Source: CAINVV01 sp038323575 (GTDB lineage: Bacteria > Bacteroidota > Bacteroidia > Bacteroidales > Prolixibacteraceae). From it: DNA of 64,000 bases. The stretch is from contig JBBQHB010000006.1 in the NCBI GenBank assembly GCA_038323575.1, forward strand, positions 1 through 64,000, given 5' to 3'. A model generated the notes under the pieces. The model saw only the letters and a list, made by a program, of their open reading frames with translations, was not told where the DNA came from and did no database searches. The translations under genes were made by a program, and so were the position numbers. Positions 46,769-54,922 of this stretch are shown here, piece after piece (position 1 is the stretch's first letter; each line of letters opens with the position of its first letter).

Positions 46769-47638
46769 ATGAGAATTTACTTTACCGTCTTTTTCTTCCT
46801 TTTTGCAATAACAGGTTGCAATTCAAAATCATTGAATACAGGTCAGCAGGTTACCCTCAACCTGATGACCTTCAACGTACGTTACGATAATCCTGCTGAC
46901 GGCGCCAACAACTGGAAGTACCGGAAGAATTTTGCGGCCGACATGATCCTCAAAAACGATGTGGATGTGATGGGTACCCAGGAAGTTCTTTTCAGTCAGC
47001 TGAATGATATCCTGGTTGCCTTGCCTCAGTATGCTTATGCCGGCGTTGGGCGGAAGGACGGTAAAACTGCCGGGGAATACAGCGCCGTCTTTTACAAGAA
47101 AGATAAGTTCGAACTGCTGAAGAGCGGCACCTTCTGGCTAAGTGAAAACCCGACCTACGTCGGGGTAAAAGGCTGGGATGCCGCCATCGAGCGCATCGTA
47201 ACGTGGGTCGTACTGAAGGAACGCGCTTCCGGAAAATCCTTTGCATTTATCAACACCCATTTTGACCATGTCGGTGTGGTTGCACGGAGGGAAAGCGCCA
47301 AACTGCTGCTTTCCAAAGTCGCTGAGATCGCACAGGGATTGCCGCTCATTGTTTCCGGGGATCTCAACTCCACCCCCGATTCAGAGCCTGTTAAAATACT
47401 GACAGATGCCGGCAATGTCAACCATCTGACTGATTCCCGTTCTGTCGCACCTACCCTGATTGGTCCTGCCTGGACTTTCCATGGATTCGGAACTGTCCCG
47501 CCGGCAGATCGGTCCATCATCGATTACCTGTTTGTCAGGAACAATGTCACGGTCCTGCAGGTTTCAGTTATTGATGAAATGTTGGACAAACTTTACCTCT
47601 CCGATCACAATCCAATTGTGATAAAAGCTTCATTCTAA
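46769..47638 (+). CDS. Endonuclease/exonuclease/phosphatase-family lipoprotein
   Basis: A 289-aa lipoprotein (ITGC, Cys17). The EEP fold motifs are in order: LMTFNVRYDNP (about 33), GTQEV (about 71), ERIVTWVVLK, FINTHFDHVG, GDLNSTPDSEP and the terminal SDHNPIVIKASF. The Asn, Glu, Asp/Asn and His residues needed for metal-dependent phosphoester hydrolysis are present. Secreted Bacteroidota members are variously annotated as nucleases, sphingomyelinases or phosphatases, and the substrate is unresolved. The gene stands alone, flanked on both sides by copies of a roughly 180-200 bp dispersed repeat. Confidence 0.9.
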   Translation: MRIYFTVFFFLFAITGCNSKSLNTGQQVTLNLMTFNVRYDNPADGANNWKYRKNFAADMILKNDVDVMGTQEVLFSQLNDILVALPQYAYAGVGRKDGKTAGEYSAVFYKKDKFELLKSGTFWLSENPTYVGVKGWDAAIERIVTWVVLKERASGKSFAFINTHFDHVGVVARRESAKLLLSKVAEIAQGLPLIVSGDLNSTPDSEPVKILTDAGNVNHLTDSRSVAPTLIGPAWTFHGFGTVPPADRSIIDYLFVRNNVTVLQVSVIDEMLDKLYLSDHNPIVIKASF

Positions 47639-48038
47639 ATCCTTCATCCGGTTCATACAAGCCATCCGGAGCAACATACCCTCAGAGCGCGAAGCGTCAA
47701 CCAACAAATTCCTTTGAGACAAAAAGCTGTCCGAACGAAGCCGCCCTTCGACCCTTCGACAAGCACAGGGACCGCAGGCTCAGGGACCGGCTCTTCTTTA
47801 AACATCTCAATCAGCCGCAGGCGAAGTAAGTTCCTTTTGTCAATTCTTTTTTTGGCACTTTTTGTGACGACAAAAAGTGCCAAAGAATAAAAACCCGAAT
47901 TTGATTACACAAAGCCACTATGATGAAGGAAATCCAGCCGGAGCCTGATTTGTAATATCGAAACCCCGCTGGTACGGATTTGGATTTTAACCCAAAAGGT
48001 ATTAATATTAAGAAAGTATTGACTAACCCGGGATAATT
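47639..48038. other. Gene-free interval containing dispersed repeat copy 2
   Basis: The 400-bp stretch between the EEP and permease genes holds repeat copy 2 (47685-47886) and a fragment AACCCCGCTGGTACGGATTT (47962-47981). No gene is supported and no clear promoter was recognised. Confidence 0.6.
47685..47886. repeat. Dispersed repeat, copy 2, ending in a perfect hairpin
   Basis: Aligned to copy 1 with a small expansion: the unit ending AGGGACCG is partly doubled (CACAGGGACCGCAGGCTCAG). It ends with TGGCACTTTTTGT-GACG-ACAAAAAGTGCCA (47853-47882), a 13-bp perfect stem with a 4-base loop that could terminate transcription from either side. Confidence 0.85.
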
Positions 48039-50294
48039 ATGAGGAAAACTGAAACAGAAGTTCGTCTGGCGCGTGAGATGACCACTTTTGATGCAACCCT
48101 GTTAGGAGTGGGGGCAATGATTGGTGCGGGCATCTTTGTACTGATTGGCATTGCATCAGGTGTTGCCGGCCCTGCATTAATTGTTACTTTTTCTTTAAAT
48201 GGATTAATAGCCCTGCTAACAGCTATGTCGTATGCTGAATTAGGTTCCTGTTACCATACAACCGGCGGAGGTTATTTGTGGGTAAAAGAGGCATTACCAA
48301 AATGGACGGGATTTTTATCTGGATGGATGAGCTGGTCGGCTCACGCAGTTGCCTGTAGCTTATATGCATTGGGATTTGGCGCCTACTTTGGTCATGTGCT
48401 GAGCGAATTTTCAATAACAATGCCAAACTGGGGATTTCTTTCTCCGCAAAAAATTCTCGCAACCATCACTGCAATCCTTTTTGCTTATGTAAATATTAGG
48501 GGAACTTCAGAAACCGGAAAGATTGGCAACATTGTTACCATAACCAAAATCATTATTTTATTAATCTTTATTGGATTCGGTATCGAACTCATGATTCGGC
48601 AAGGAGATTGGCGAACTACTTTTAGTCCTTTTTTTCCTCATGGTGCCGGTGGTGTGTTTAAAGCAATGGGATTAACTTTTATTGCTTTTCAGGGTTTTGA
48701 GGTAATAACGCAAAGTTCGGAAGAAATAATAAATCCAAGAAGAAATATTCCGAGAGCGGTATTTTTTTCTTTAATGATCGTCATACCTATCTATATTTTA
48801 GTTGCGATAGTGGCTATGGGCACTGTTAAACCAGTTGGCATGACGCCCTGGGACTTCCTGGCGCTACAGAAAGAGACTGCGCTTGTAGATGTTTCAAGAA
48901 ACTTCTTTGTCGGTGGCGGGGTTTTAATTCTTGTTGGCGGACTCATTTCGACTATTTCAGCTTTAAACGCAACTATTTTTTCATCTTCCCGTGTAGCTTT
49001 TGCGATGGGACGTGACAGGAATTTCCCCGGATTTTTCAGTAAGGTTCACAAGAAAAATCAAACACCACACTGGAGCATCATCATTACACTGGTGTTAATT
49101 ATATTAATGGCGGTTTCTTTACCCATTGAGGATGTTGCAAGCGCTGCAGATATTATGTTTCTTCTGCTTTTTTTGCTTGTTAATATAGCTATGATAAAGC
49201 TTAGGAAAAAACGCCCCGATTTAGACAGGGGTTATAAAGTTCCAATATTTCCATATCTTTCAATAATCGGCATTATTTCTCTTTTGTTTTTGGCAGTGTA
49301 CATGTTCAATTATAGTTTGTCGGCATGGATTGTTATTATCGTTTGGGTTGCAGCCGGATTATTGTTTTACAGGTTTTATTCATCACACCAGGAAATCAAA
49401 CATGAAAAAAGGGGTATCGTTTTAGATCGGATGACTCACAATGATTACACGATACTTGTTTGCTTATCAGAAACGGACAATATAGAAAGTCTTTCTGCTG
49501 TTGCATTTGCTATTGCGAAGAAACACAATGCAGAAATAATTTTCTTACATGTAATTGAGCTTGATGAGAGCGAAAAATTGAGAATAGGACTACCTGAAAC
49601 AAGTCAGGGGAAAATAATACTTGAAAATGCAAAGAATTTGGCCGAAAAAGCAGGTATCCCGGCAAAATCAATCATTAAAATAACCCACCGGATATCAAGT
49701 GGAATAGTGGATACCGCATTGGAAGAAAATTGCAACTTCATTCTTTTGGGAAGGAAGAAAAAAGACAGTTTCGCTTCCCGGTTCTTTTCCTCACTCATAG
49801 ATAATATTTTACAAAAAACTATCAACGAGGTTGCAATTTTGCATGGAGAAATCAAACCGGATGCAATCAAAAATATTCTCATTCCCTACAACGGAGATGT
49901 TCACACCAGATTATCCATTGAAATCACCCCCTCTTTGGCAGAATATTACAATGCAACCGTTACGATAGCTGTTGTTATGAATCCTGATATGATACAGTCC
50001 GATAGAAAAAAGATTATTGAACAAATAGAAAATGAATTAGCGGTAAATAACCTAACGGCTAATATCAAAACTACAACTGACACAGACATCTTAAACGGAA
50101 TATTAAAATTATCTCGGAACACTGACTTAGTGGTAATGGGAGGTAAGTCGGGAGATTTCATTGAACTGCTTTTTGCTAAATCATTGGCAAGAGAAATTAC
50201 CGAACATACCAATTGTCCGGTCCTGTGGTTAAAAGAATACGAGGAAAGAAAACCTTTCCTGATTTCACTTCTACAATCAAATAAAAATAATTAA
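48039..50294 (+). CDS. APC-family amino acid permease with C-terminal UspA domains
   Basis: A 751-aa fusion. Residues about 10-450 form a 12-helix APC transporter (GVGAMIGAGIFVLIGIASGV, the family's helix 1 G-rich motif; SWSAHAVACSLYALGFGAYF; FQGFEVITQSSEEIINPRRNIPRAV). Residues about 460-740 hold two universal stress protein-type domains (second: ILIPYNGDVHTRLSIEITPSLAEYY...LVVMGGKSGDFIELLF). Such APC-Usp fusions are thought to import amino acids or polyamines under nucleotide control; the substrate is not predictable. The next gene begins 4 bp downstream, so the two form an operon. AT-rich codon use separates them from the PUL genes. Confidence 0.9.
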   Translation: MRKTETEVRLAREMTTFDATLLGVGAMIGAGIFVLIGIASGVAGPALIVTFSLNGLIALLTAMSYAELGSCYHTTGGGYLWVKEALPKWTGFLSGWMSWSAHAVACSLYALGFGAYFGHVLSEFSITMPNWGFLSPQKILATITAILFAYVNIRGTSETGKIGNIVTITKIIILLIFIGFGIELMIRQGDWRTTFSPFFPHGAGGVFKAMGLTFIAFQGFEVITQSSEEIINPRRNIPRAVFFSLMIVIPIYILVAIVAMGTVKPVGMTPWDFLALQKETALVDVSRNFFVGGGVLILVGGLISTISALNATIFSSSRVAFAMGRDRNFPGFFSKVHKKNQTPHWSIIITLVLIILMAVSLPIEDVASAADIMFLLLFLLVNIAMIKLRKKRPDLDRGYKVPIFPYLSIIGIISLLFLAVYMFNYSLSAWIVIIVWVAAGLLFYRFYSSHQEIKHEKRGIVLDRMTHNDYTILVCLSETDNIESLSAVAFAIAKKHNAEIIFLHVIELDESEKLRIGLPETSQGKIILENAKNLAEKAGIPAKSIIKITHRISSGIVDTALEENCNFILLGRKKKDSFASRFFSSLIDNILQKTINEVAILHGEIKPDAIKNILIPYNGDVHTRLSIEITPSLAEYYNATVTIAVVMNPDMIQSDRKKIIEQIENELAVNNLTANIKTTTDTDILNGILKLSRNTDLVVMGGKSGDFIELLFAKSLAREITEHTNCPVLWLKEYEERKPFLISLLQSNKNN

Positions 50295-50298
50295 AGCC

Positions 50299-50973
50299 AT
50301 GCAAACAAATATTCGGGATCAAATTACCGGTTTGACAGACAACTTCCTTGTTTATTTACCAAATTTAGTTGGTGGTATTATTCTGATCCTTTTAGGCTGG
50401 TTTTTGGGTTGGATAATTAAGCGTATCCTGGTAAATCTTTTTGTAGTTATCAGAATTGACAGGTTTTTAAAACACTTTCGTTTTAAAATGGATTTGTCTA
50501 AAGCAGATGTCAGGTATAGCTTCTATAATTTCATTGGCAATATTGCATTTGCTTTGATTTTTATGATTTTTATGGCTAATGCATTTTTGACCTGGAAATT
50601 AAATATTCTTTCAGATTTATTAAGTAAAGGGATTCTCTTTTTACCGAAAATCATTATTGCTTTAGTAATTTTTGGCATAGGTTGGTTAATATCCAGATGG
50701 GGGCAATTATCAGTGATGAAATCACTACAACGCGAAGGAATTCCAAGAGCATCACTGATTTCAAAATTTGTCAGAAGTATTATTCTGATTTTCTTTTCAG
50801 CAATCTCATTTGCAGAGCTTGACGTTTCCCGTGAAATCGTCATCATAGGATTTGCTACTATTTTTATTACGCTTGGCGCAATCGCTATCCTATTGACGGC
50901 CATTGGTGGAAAATATTTTATCACTAAAGTTGAAGATTCTTTCAAAGAAGGAAAAAACGATACAAAAGAATAA
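50299..50973 (+). CDS. TM-helix-repeat membrane protein (MscS/CmpX-related)
   Basis: A 224-aa protein with about four membrane helices and two TM_helix repeats, each starting with a Gly-rich amphipathic segment (LVGGIILILLGWFLGWIIKR starting near 21; KIIIALVIFGIGWLISRWGQ starting near 113). It lacks the MscS beta-domain, so it is CmpX-like rather than a full mechanosensitive channel. The start lies 4 bp after the permease stop. Co-transcription with the APC-Usp protein suggests a joint role in osmotic or metabolite stress; that is an inference. Confidence 0.8.
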   Translation: MQTNIRDQITGLTDNFLVYLPNLVGGIILILLGWFLGWIIKRILVNLFVVIRIDRFLKHFRFKMDLSKADVRYSFYNFIGNIAFALIFMIFMANAFLTWKLNILSDLLSKGILFLPKIIIALVIFGIGWLISRWGQLSVMKSLQREGIPRASLISKFVRSIILIFFSAISFAELDVSREIVIIGFATIFITLGAIAILLTAIGGKYFITKVEDSFKEGKNDTKE

Positions 50974-51027
50974 AACTATATTATTGAAACACAGAATCCC
51001 TTCTGGCAGAGATTTGCATTTCGCATT

Positions 51028-51657
51028 TTACGAATCCGCACCTGCAATACCTTCAAGTTGACTGTGTAGTTCTTTCAGGTATTCCAGATTTTTAAAATGA
51101 TATTTCCGGATTTTTCCCGCACCGTAGTAGGAAACAAACAGTCCGATAGGCACACTGACAATTATTCCCGCAATGGACTCCTCTGTTTTCAGTACTTCAG
51201 TAAATGGTTTATGATCAAAATAGACTGTAATCGACAAAAAGATTAAAATATACAGAACCGGAATCAGGATAAGATAGAGCTTACTAAACCTTCCTGTCAG
51301 GCTCTCCGTCAATGAATTGATCCTTTCCTCCAGCCAACTCTTCAGTGGTTGATTGTACCTGTTGTTTTGCAGTACATACCAACCATACAAGGAAGATAGC
51401 AGGGCAGTTACTGTGATCAACCCTAAAACAAGGTTATTCACCTGGTAAATTACATCCTCCTTCCGGTTGAGTGCAGTCAGGATTAAAAAAACAATCAGCC
51501 CGGCACATACGACAACAGAGAAACCAATTACATATAAAAACTTATTGACGGTTTTCCTGGTTTTTGCTATTAATAATAGGTTTAACTCTTCTTTTGATTT
51601 AAGATTGATTCCGGAATCGCTATTATTCCAGATGTTCTGTAATTCGTTATTTTCCAT
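51028..51657 (-). CDS. Putative membrane anti-sigma-type protein
   Basis: A 209-aa protein with an N-terminal cytoplasmic segment (ELQNIWNNSD at the start, a pattern common in Bacteroidota anti-sigma-like membrane proteins) and about four membrane helices (residues about 41-62, 74-94, 125-144 and 164-180). Its ATG at 51657 lies 11 bp inside the end of the ECF sigma gene, so translation is coupled. By position it probably restrains that sigma factor. No zinc-binding anti-sigma motif was seen. Confidence 0.7.
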   Translation of the reverse strand: MENNELQNIWNNSDSGINLKSKEELNLLLIAKTRKTVNKFLYVIGFSVVVCAGLIVFLILTALNRKEDVIYQVNNLVLGLITVTALLSSLYGWYVLQNNRYNQPLKSWLEERINSLTESLTGRFSKLYLILIPVLYILIFLSITVYFDHKPFTEVLKTEESIAGIIVSVPIGLFVSYYGAGKIRKYHFKNLEYLKELHSQLEGIAGADS

Positions 51658-52141
51658 GGTTTAAATGACTTAAATTTTGTTTTAATGTTTCTTTGGCCCT
51701 GTTAATCCGCACGCCGACATTGGATTTCGACAGGCCTAGTATTTCCGCAATTTCATCGTAACTCTTTTCCTCCAGATACAGCAGCATAATTGATTTGTCA
51801 ATATCATTCAGATGATAGATCGCCAGGAGCAGCAAACGGAAATTTTCATTGCAGGCTATCTCTTCAAAGGTGTCTGTCGGATCTAAGGAGTCGGGTAAAC
51901 TGTCACGGTACTCCATCCGTGAATCTTTCTTTAACCTTGAAATGGAGGTGTTAATGGCAACCGCATAAATCCATGAGCCAATACTTTCCCTGTTTTTCAA
52001 ATTGGGAAAGGATTTCCACAATTGATAGATGATTTCCTGGAAGTTATCCTCCCTGTCGGATTTACTGCGGAAATAGATAAGGTTCACCTTATACAGAATA
52101 CCCTGGTAATTGGTCAGCATTTCAATAAATTCATCTTTCAC
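51647..52141 (-). CDS. ECF-family RNA polymerase sigma factor
   Basis: A 164-aa protein with sigma-70 region 2 (LIYFRSKSDREDNFQEIIYQ starting near 22; AVAINTSISRLKK near 66) and region 4 (DKSIMLLYLEEKSYDEIAEILGLSKSNVGVRINRAKETLK, residues about 115-154). A GTG at 52141 is the only in-frame start before an upstream stop codon. It forms a tight pair with the membrane protein encoded downstream. ECF sigmas in Bacteroidota usually respond to envelope or nutrient signals. Nothing here links it directly to SusC, which lacks an STN domain. Confidence 0.92.
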   Translation of the reverse strand: MKDEFIEMLTNYQGILYKVNLIYFRSKSDREDNFQEIIYQLWKSFPNLKNRESIGSWIYAVAINTSISRLKKDSRMEYRDSLPDSLDPTDTFEEIACNENFRLLLLAIYHLNDIDKSIMLLYLEEKSYDEIAEILGLSKSNVGVRINRAKETLKQNLSHLNHGK

Positions 52142-52351
52142 CGATTCATGATTTTACTTGTTTTCTATAAAGTATCATTCAGGCATGATTTCTTACAAAA
52201 GATTTAAAAATAAGTCTATTTGGTGGAATTTTTTTGTTTAATCCGGGTCTGCATATTAAGAGACTGTTTAAATATGACAGCATTGTTGATGCCAAATGCA
52301 CAGGAAAATAGAGAATCAATCTGCAATCCCTTGCACTATTTAAAATCTAAA

Positions 52352-52417
52352 TTCCCCGTTAGGGAATAAATTTCAATAGAAAATTGATCTTGAGCCAATT
52401 TATTCCCCTTAGGGGAT
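52352..52417. repeat. Inverted repeat CCCCGTTAGGGAATAAA / TTTATTCCCCTTAGGGG
   Basis: Arms CCCCGTTAGGGAATAAATTT and AATTTATTCCCCTTAGGGG match with one offset base and differ in the G/C-run. Similar TTATTCCCTAACGGGG sequences are scattered in Bacteroidota intergenic DNA. It may be a small non-coding repeat or a terminator for both flanking genes. Confidence 0.6.
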
Positions 52418-52448
52418 TGACCTTAACAAATAATTTCATCTTTCAGCT

Positions 52449-52456
52449 TATATTTG
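52449..52456 (+). promoter_or_regulatory. Candidate -7 element (TATATTTG) for the cyanophycinase-like gene
   Basis: The sequence matches the Bacteroidota sigma-A -7 consensus TAnnTTTG and lies 79 bp before the ATG. A matching -33 TTTG is not obvious, so the assignment is weak. Confidence 0.3.
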
Positions 52457-52534
52457 TATTATTCAACAGATGATAATGATGACTAAACACCAATCCATCC
52501 CAACCGGTACAATCCATATTTTAACAAACCTGAA

Positions 52535-53401
52535 ATGAAGAAAAAAAACCTTCTTATCCTGATGTTGCTTTTTGCTGCAAACCTAACTGTACTTATCGGG
52601 CAGAATGCCGGTACCTCCGGTAACACTGCCGGACCTGCACACGGAACACTGCTGGTAGTGGGAGGTGGAAATTTAAGCGATTCGATCATTTATAAATTTA
52701 TTGACCTGGCCGGCGGCAAGGATGCACCAATCGTGGTAATCCCTACTGCTGAGGGCAGTGAAACTTATGACAACAACGCCGGCGGCGCAGGCAAGATGAG
52801 AAAGCTGGGTGCAACCAATGTAACTGTTCTTCATACCTCCAACCGGGATACGGCGAATTCCGAAGCATTTGCGGCACCGCTGCTTCATGCCAGAGGAGTC
52901 TGGTTCGGCGGAGGCCGACAGTGGAGGCTGGTGGATGCCTACAAAAACACCCAGACTGAGAAACTATTTTGGAAGGTTCTTGAACGCGGAGGGGTTATCG
53001 GCGGATCATCGGCCGGTGCAACGATTCAGGGAAGCTTCCTGACGCGTGGCGATACCAAAAACAACCAGATCATGATGGGTGATCACATGGAAGGTTTCGG
53101 ATTCCTGAAAAATGTTGCCATCGACCAGCATATTCTGGTGCGCAACCGGCAATTCGACATGTTCGACATCCTGAAAAACCGCCCTGAATTATTGGGCATC
53201 GGCATCGATGAGAATACGGCCATCATCGTCCGGGGCGACCAGTTTGAAGTAATGGGTGCAAGCTATGTAGCAGTCTATGACGGCTCATTCTGGTCGCGAG
53301 AAGGAACCGAATTGAAAACCCTGCCGGAAAAGACCAATCGCTTCTATTTCCTCCGCAAAGGAGACAAATATGACCTTTTGAACAGGAAGGTAATCCAATA
53401 G
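52535..53401 (+). CDS. Cyanophycinase-like serine peptidase (family S51)
   Basis: A 288-aa secreted protein (signal peptide to about residue 22, IGQ). S51 features: GTLLVVGGGN (37-46), APIVVIPTAEGSE (64-76), VWFGGGRQWRLVDAY (122-136), the nucleophile elbow GGSSAGA (Ser159) and DQHILVRNRQFDMFDIL (197-213), plus GIGIDENTAIIVRG. The family cleaves aspartyl bonds, either in cyanophycin or as dipeptidase E. Secreted Bacteroidota forms are annotated as cyanophycinases, but the actual substrate is not known. It is monocistronic apart from a small membrane peptide downstream. Confidence 0.9.
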   Translation: MKKKNLLILMLLFAANLTVLIGQNAGTSGNTAGPAHGTLLVVGGGNLSDSIIYKFIDLAGGKDAPIVVIPTAEGSETYDNNAGGAGKMRKLGATNVTVLHTSNRDTANSEAFAAPLLHARGVWFGGGRQWRLVDAYKNTQTEKLFWKVLERGGVIGGSSAGATIQGSFLTRGDTKNNQIMMGDHMEGFGFLKNVAIDQHILVRNRQFDMFDILKNRPELLGIGIDENTAIIVRGDQFEVMGASYVAVYDGSFWSREGTELKTLPEKTNRFYFLRKGDKYDLLNRKVIQ

Positions 53402-53473
53402 AATTATGACTGGGATCCATAAAAAAACAAAAAACGTCCAGGTTTCTGAACTAATTTCTCAAAAAATTATCTT

Positions 53474-53632
53474 ATGAAAAACACCACAAAAATTGCGCTG
53501 ATTTTTTTTGTCCTTGGTTTGGCAGTTATGTTCGTCCTGGATATGATTTTTCACTTCAATAATTCAATCGGGACGCAAGTAAAACGTGAGATGAACAAGA
53601 CTCAGAATAAAATTGAAAATATATTTAAATAG
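53474..53632 (+). CDS. Small single-helix membrane peptide (52 aa)
   Basis: A short frame, starting MKNTTKIALIFFVLGLAVMF, with one hydrophobic helix (about 7-27) and a charged amphipathic tail (QVKREMNKTQNKIENIFK). It begins 73 bp after the cyanophycinase-like gene, has no recognisable family and precedes a terminator-like hairpin. Coding is supported by composition and context only. Confidence 0.5.
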   Translation: MKNTTKIALIFFVLGLAVMFVLDMIFHFNNSIGTQVKREMNKTQNKIENIFK

Positions 53633-53655
53633 GTCTTCTGCTGATGCAGATTTGC

Positions 53656-53684
53656 AATCCCAGCCTCACTAAGCTGGGATTTTT
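53656..53684 (+). terminator. Rho-independent-like terminator
   Basis: Stem AATCCCAGC / GCTGGGATT around an 8-base loop, followed by TTTT. It ends the cyanophycinase-peptide transcript before the SGNH gene at 53709. Confidence 0.6.
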
Positions 53685-53708
53685 AATCCCAAACACTTAA
53701 AATTAAAG

Positions 53709-54533
53709 ATGAAAAGACTTCTGGTATTACTATTGATTACCTGGTCAGTGATCTCTTTTATCCCGAAAAAAATCACCTGGGTTGCCATTGGAGATTCCAT
53801 TACCTACCTGAACGATCATCCGGACGAAACCGGCAACAGGATCACCAAAGGATATATGACCAGGGTGGTTGAAAAACTACCGAACATATCTTTTACCAAC
53901 CAGGGACACAACGGCTGGACTTCGGGCAAAATAGCCGAAAGCATTGAAAAACTCGGATTGGAGAAAGCCGATGTCTACACCGTTTTCCTGGGGACCAACG
54001 ACTGGTGGCAGGGCAGGCCTGTCGGATCTCTGTCAGATTATCAGAACAATACAGGAAACAACACCCTGTACGGATCTTTCCGGATCATCCTCAACAAACT
54101 GCGGAGCCTGAACAAGGATGCACGGATTATCCTCATCACCCCCATGCAAAGGGTTGATTTTGTTTACATCAACAACATGAAAAACAATGCCTGGGGATCG
54201 TACAAGGAGAAAAACGGTCAAACGCTCGCCCAATTTGCTGAAGCCATCAGCGCCATCGGGAAGCTGGAGAACCTGACGGTGGTCGATTTGTACCACGAAA
54301 AAAAGATGAAGATGGAAAATCTTGTCAAATTCAAACGCTTGAAAGATCCGGTAACCAACAGCTATAGAAATTATGCCTATCCTCAGTTTACAGACATTCC
54401 TTTCAATCCTGAAACAGACGAATATCCCTACCCTGTTGAAGCCATCAACATCACTTACGACGGCCTTCACCCATCGGACAAAGGATACGATATCATTGCC
54501 AAATTGCTGGTTAAGGAGATGAAAAAAATCTGA
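53709..54533 (+). CDS. SGNH/GDSL-family hydrolase
   Basis: A 274-aa protein with an N-terminal hydrophobic leader (1-18). Block I is VAIGDSIT (Ser30), block III VFLGTNDWW (Asn97) and the terminal catalytic pair is DGLHPSDKG (Asp251, His254). SGNH enzymes of this size in Bacteroidota PULs often remove acetyl or other acyl groups from polysaccharides, but lipase or acyl-transfer roles exist in the family. Upstream is a terminator, and the toxin-antitoxin remnant follows. It is a reasonable accessory to the PL8/GH97 cluster downstream, though not in one operon with it. Confidence 0.85.
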   Translation: MKRLLVLLLITWSVISFIPKKITWVAIGDSITYLNDHPDETGNRITKGYMTRVVEKLPNISFTNQGHNGWTSGKIAESIEKLGLEKADVYTVFLGTNDWWQGRPVGSLSDYQNNTGNNTLYGSFRIILNKLRSLNKDARIILITPMQRVDFVYINNMKNNAWGSYKEKNGQTLAQFAEAISAIGKLENLTVVDLYHEKKMKMENLVKFKRLKDPVTNSYRNYAYPQFTDIPFNPETDEYPYPVEAINITYDGLHPSDKGYDIIAKLLVKEMKKI

Positions 54534-54591
54534 TTTAGAAGGTGTAGAATATGGATTCACAGAAATGATTAAATTTGTTCAAACAAATTCG

Positions 54592-54783
54592 ATGATGACC
54601 ACGACTGATTTGAAATATGAAATAAAGAAGGCTATAGATGAGGTTCCGGAATCCGTCCTGATAGATATCTATGATTATTTAAAACAGATCAAAGGTGCTA
54701 CCAATGAAAAAATCGATTTATCCCGTCAATTAGCATTAATAATTCGTGAGGACAAAGAATTATTGAATCGTTTGGCGCAATGA
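54592..54783 (+). CDS. Small antitoxin-like protein upstream of a Doc fragment
   Basis: The frame from ATG 54592 or 54595 encodes about 63 aa beginning MMTTTDLKYEIKKAIDEVPE; a longer form from ATG 54565 adds nine residues. It is acidic and helical (ESVLIDIYDYLKQIKG). The stop codon overlaps the next start as ATGA (54780-54783), the usual antitoxin-toxin coupling. No DNA-binding motif is obvious; the family is not certain. With its toxin truncated it is probably a relic. Confidence 0.55.
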   Translation: MMTTTDLKYEIKKAIDEVPESVLIDIYDYLKQIKGATNEKIDLSRQLALIIREDKELLNRLAQ

Positions 54784-54905
54784 TTGATGTAGATGACGCC
54801 ATTCGTTTTCACGATATTCTGGTTGATAAATTTGGCGGGAGCTATGGGATTCGTGAATTAGGTTTAAAACCGAAGACTTGGAAATTTTCATCCAAGTTAC
54901 TATAA
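54780..54905 (+). pseudogene. Truncated Doc (Fic-like) toxin fragment
   Basis: 41 codons starting MIDVDDAIRFHDILVDKFGG and reaching YGIRELGL, as in Doc-family toxins, which start like this and continue for about 125 aa to the HPFxDGNKRT loop. Here it diverges after GL and stops at KFSSKLL. The catalytic part is absent. It overlaps the antitoxin by 4 bp and ends 17 bp before the PL8 ATG at 54923, so the remainder was replaced or deleted when the downstream DNA arrived (inference). Confidence 0.75.
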
Positions 54906-54922
54906 ATTTTACCACCAGAACG

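Larger units (their letters stand above)
52142..52534. other. Gene-free intergenic region between sigma and cyanophycinase genes
   Basis: A 393-bp divergent region. It contains an imperfect inverted repeat around 52352-52417 and a TATATTTG sequence at 52449-52456 that fits the Bacteroidota -7 element. No gene was recognised in it. Confidence 0.6.

Noticed and set aside
51028..52141. Sigma/anti-sigma pair as regulator of the SusC genes
   Set aside because: Neither SusC has an N-terminal STN signalling domain, and the membrane partner lacks a FecR-like periplasmic domain; HTCS control is more likely.
54878..54922. Longer N-terminus for PL8-2 from a TTG
   Set aside because: It lies inside the Doc fragment and breaks the signal-peptide pattern that starts at ATG 54923.
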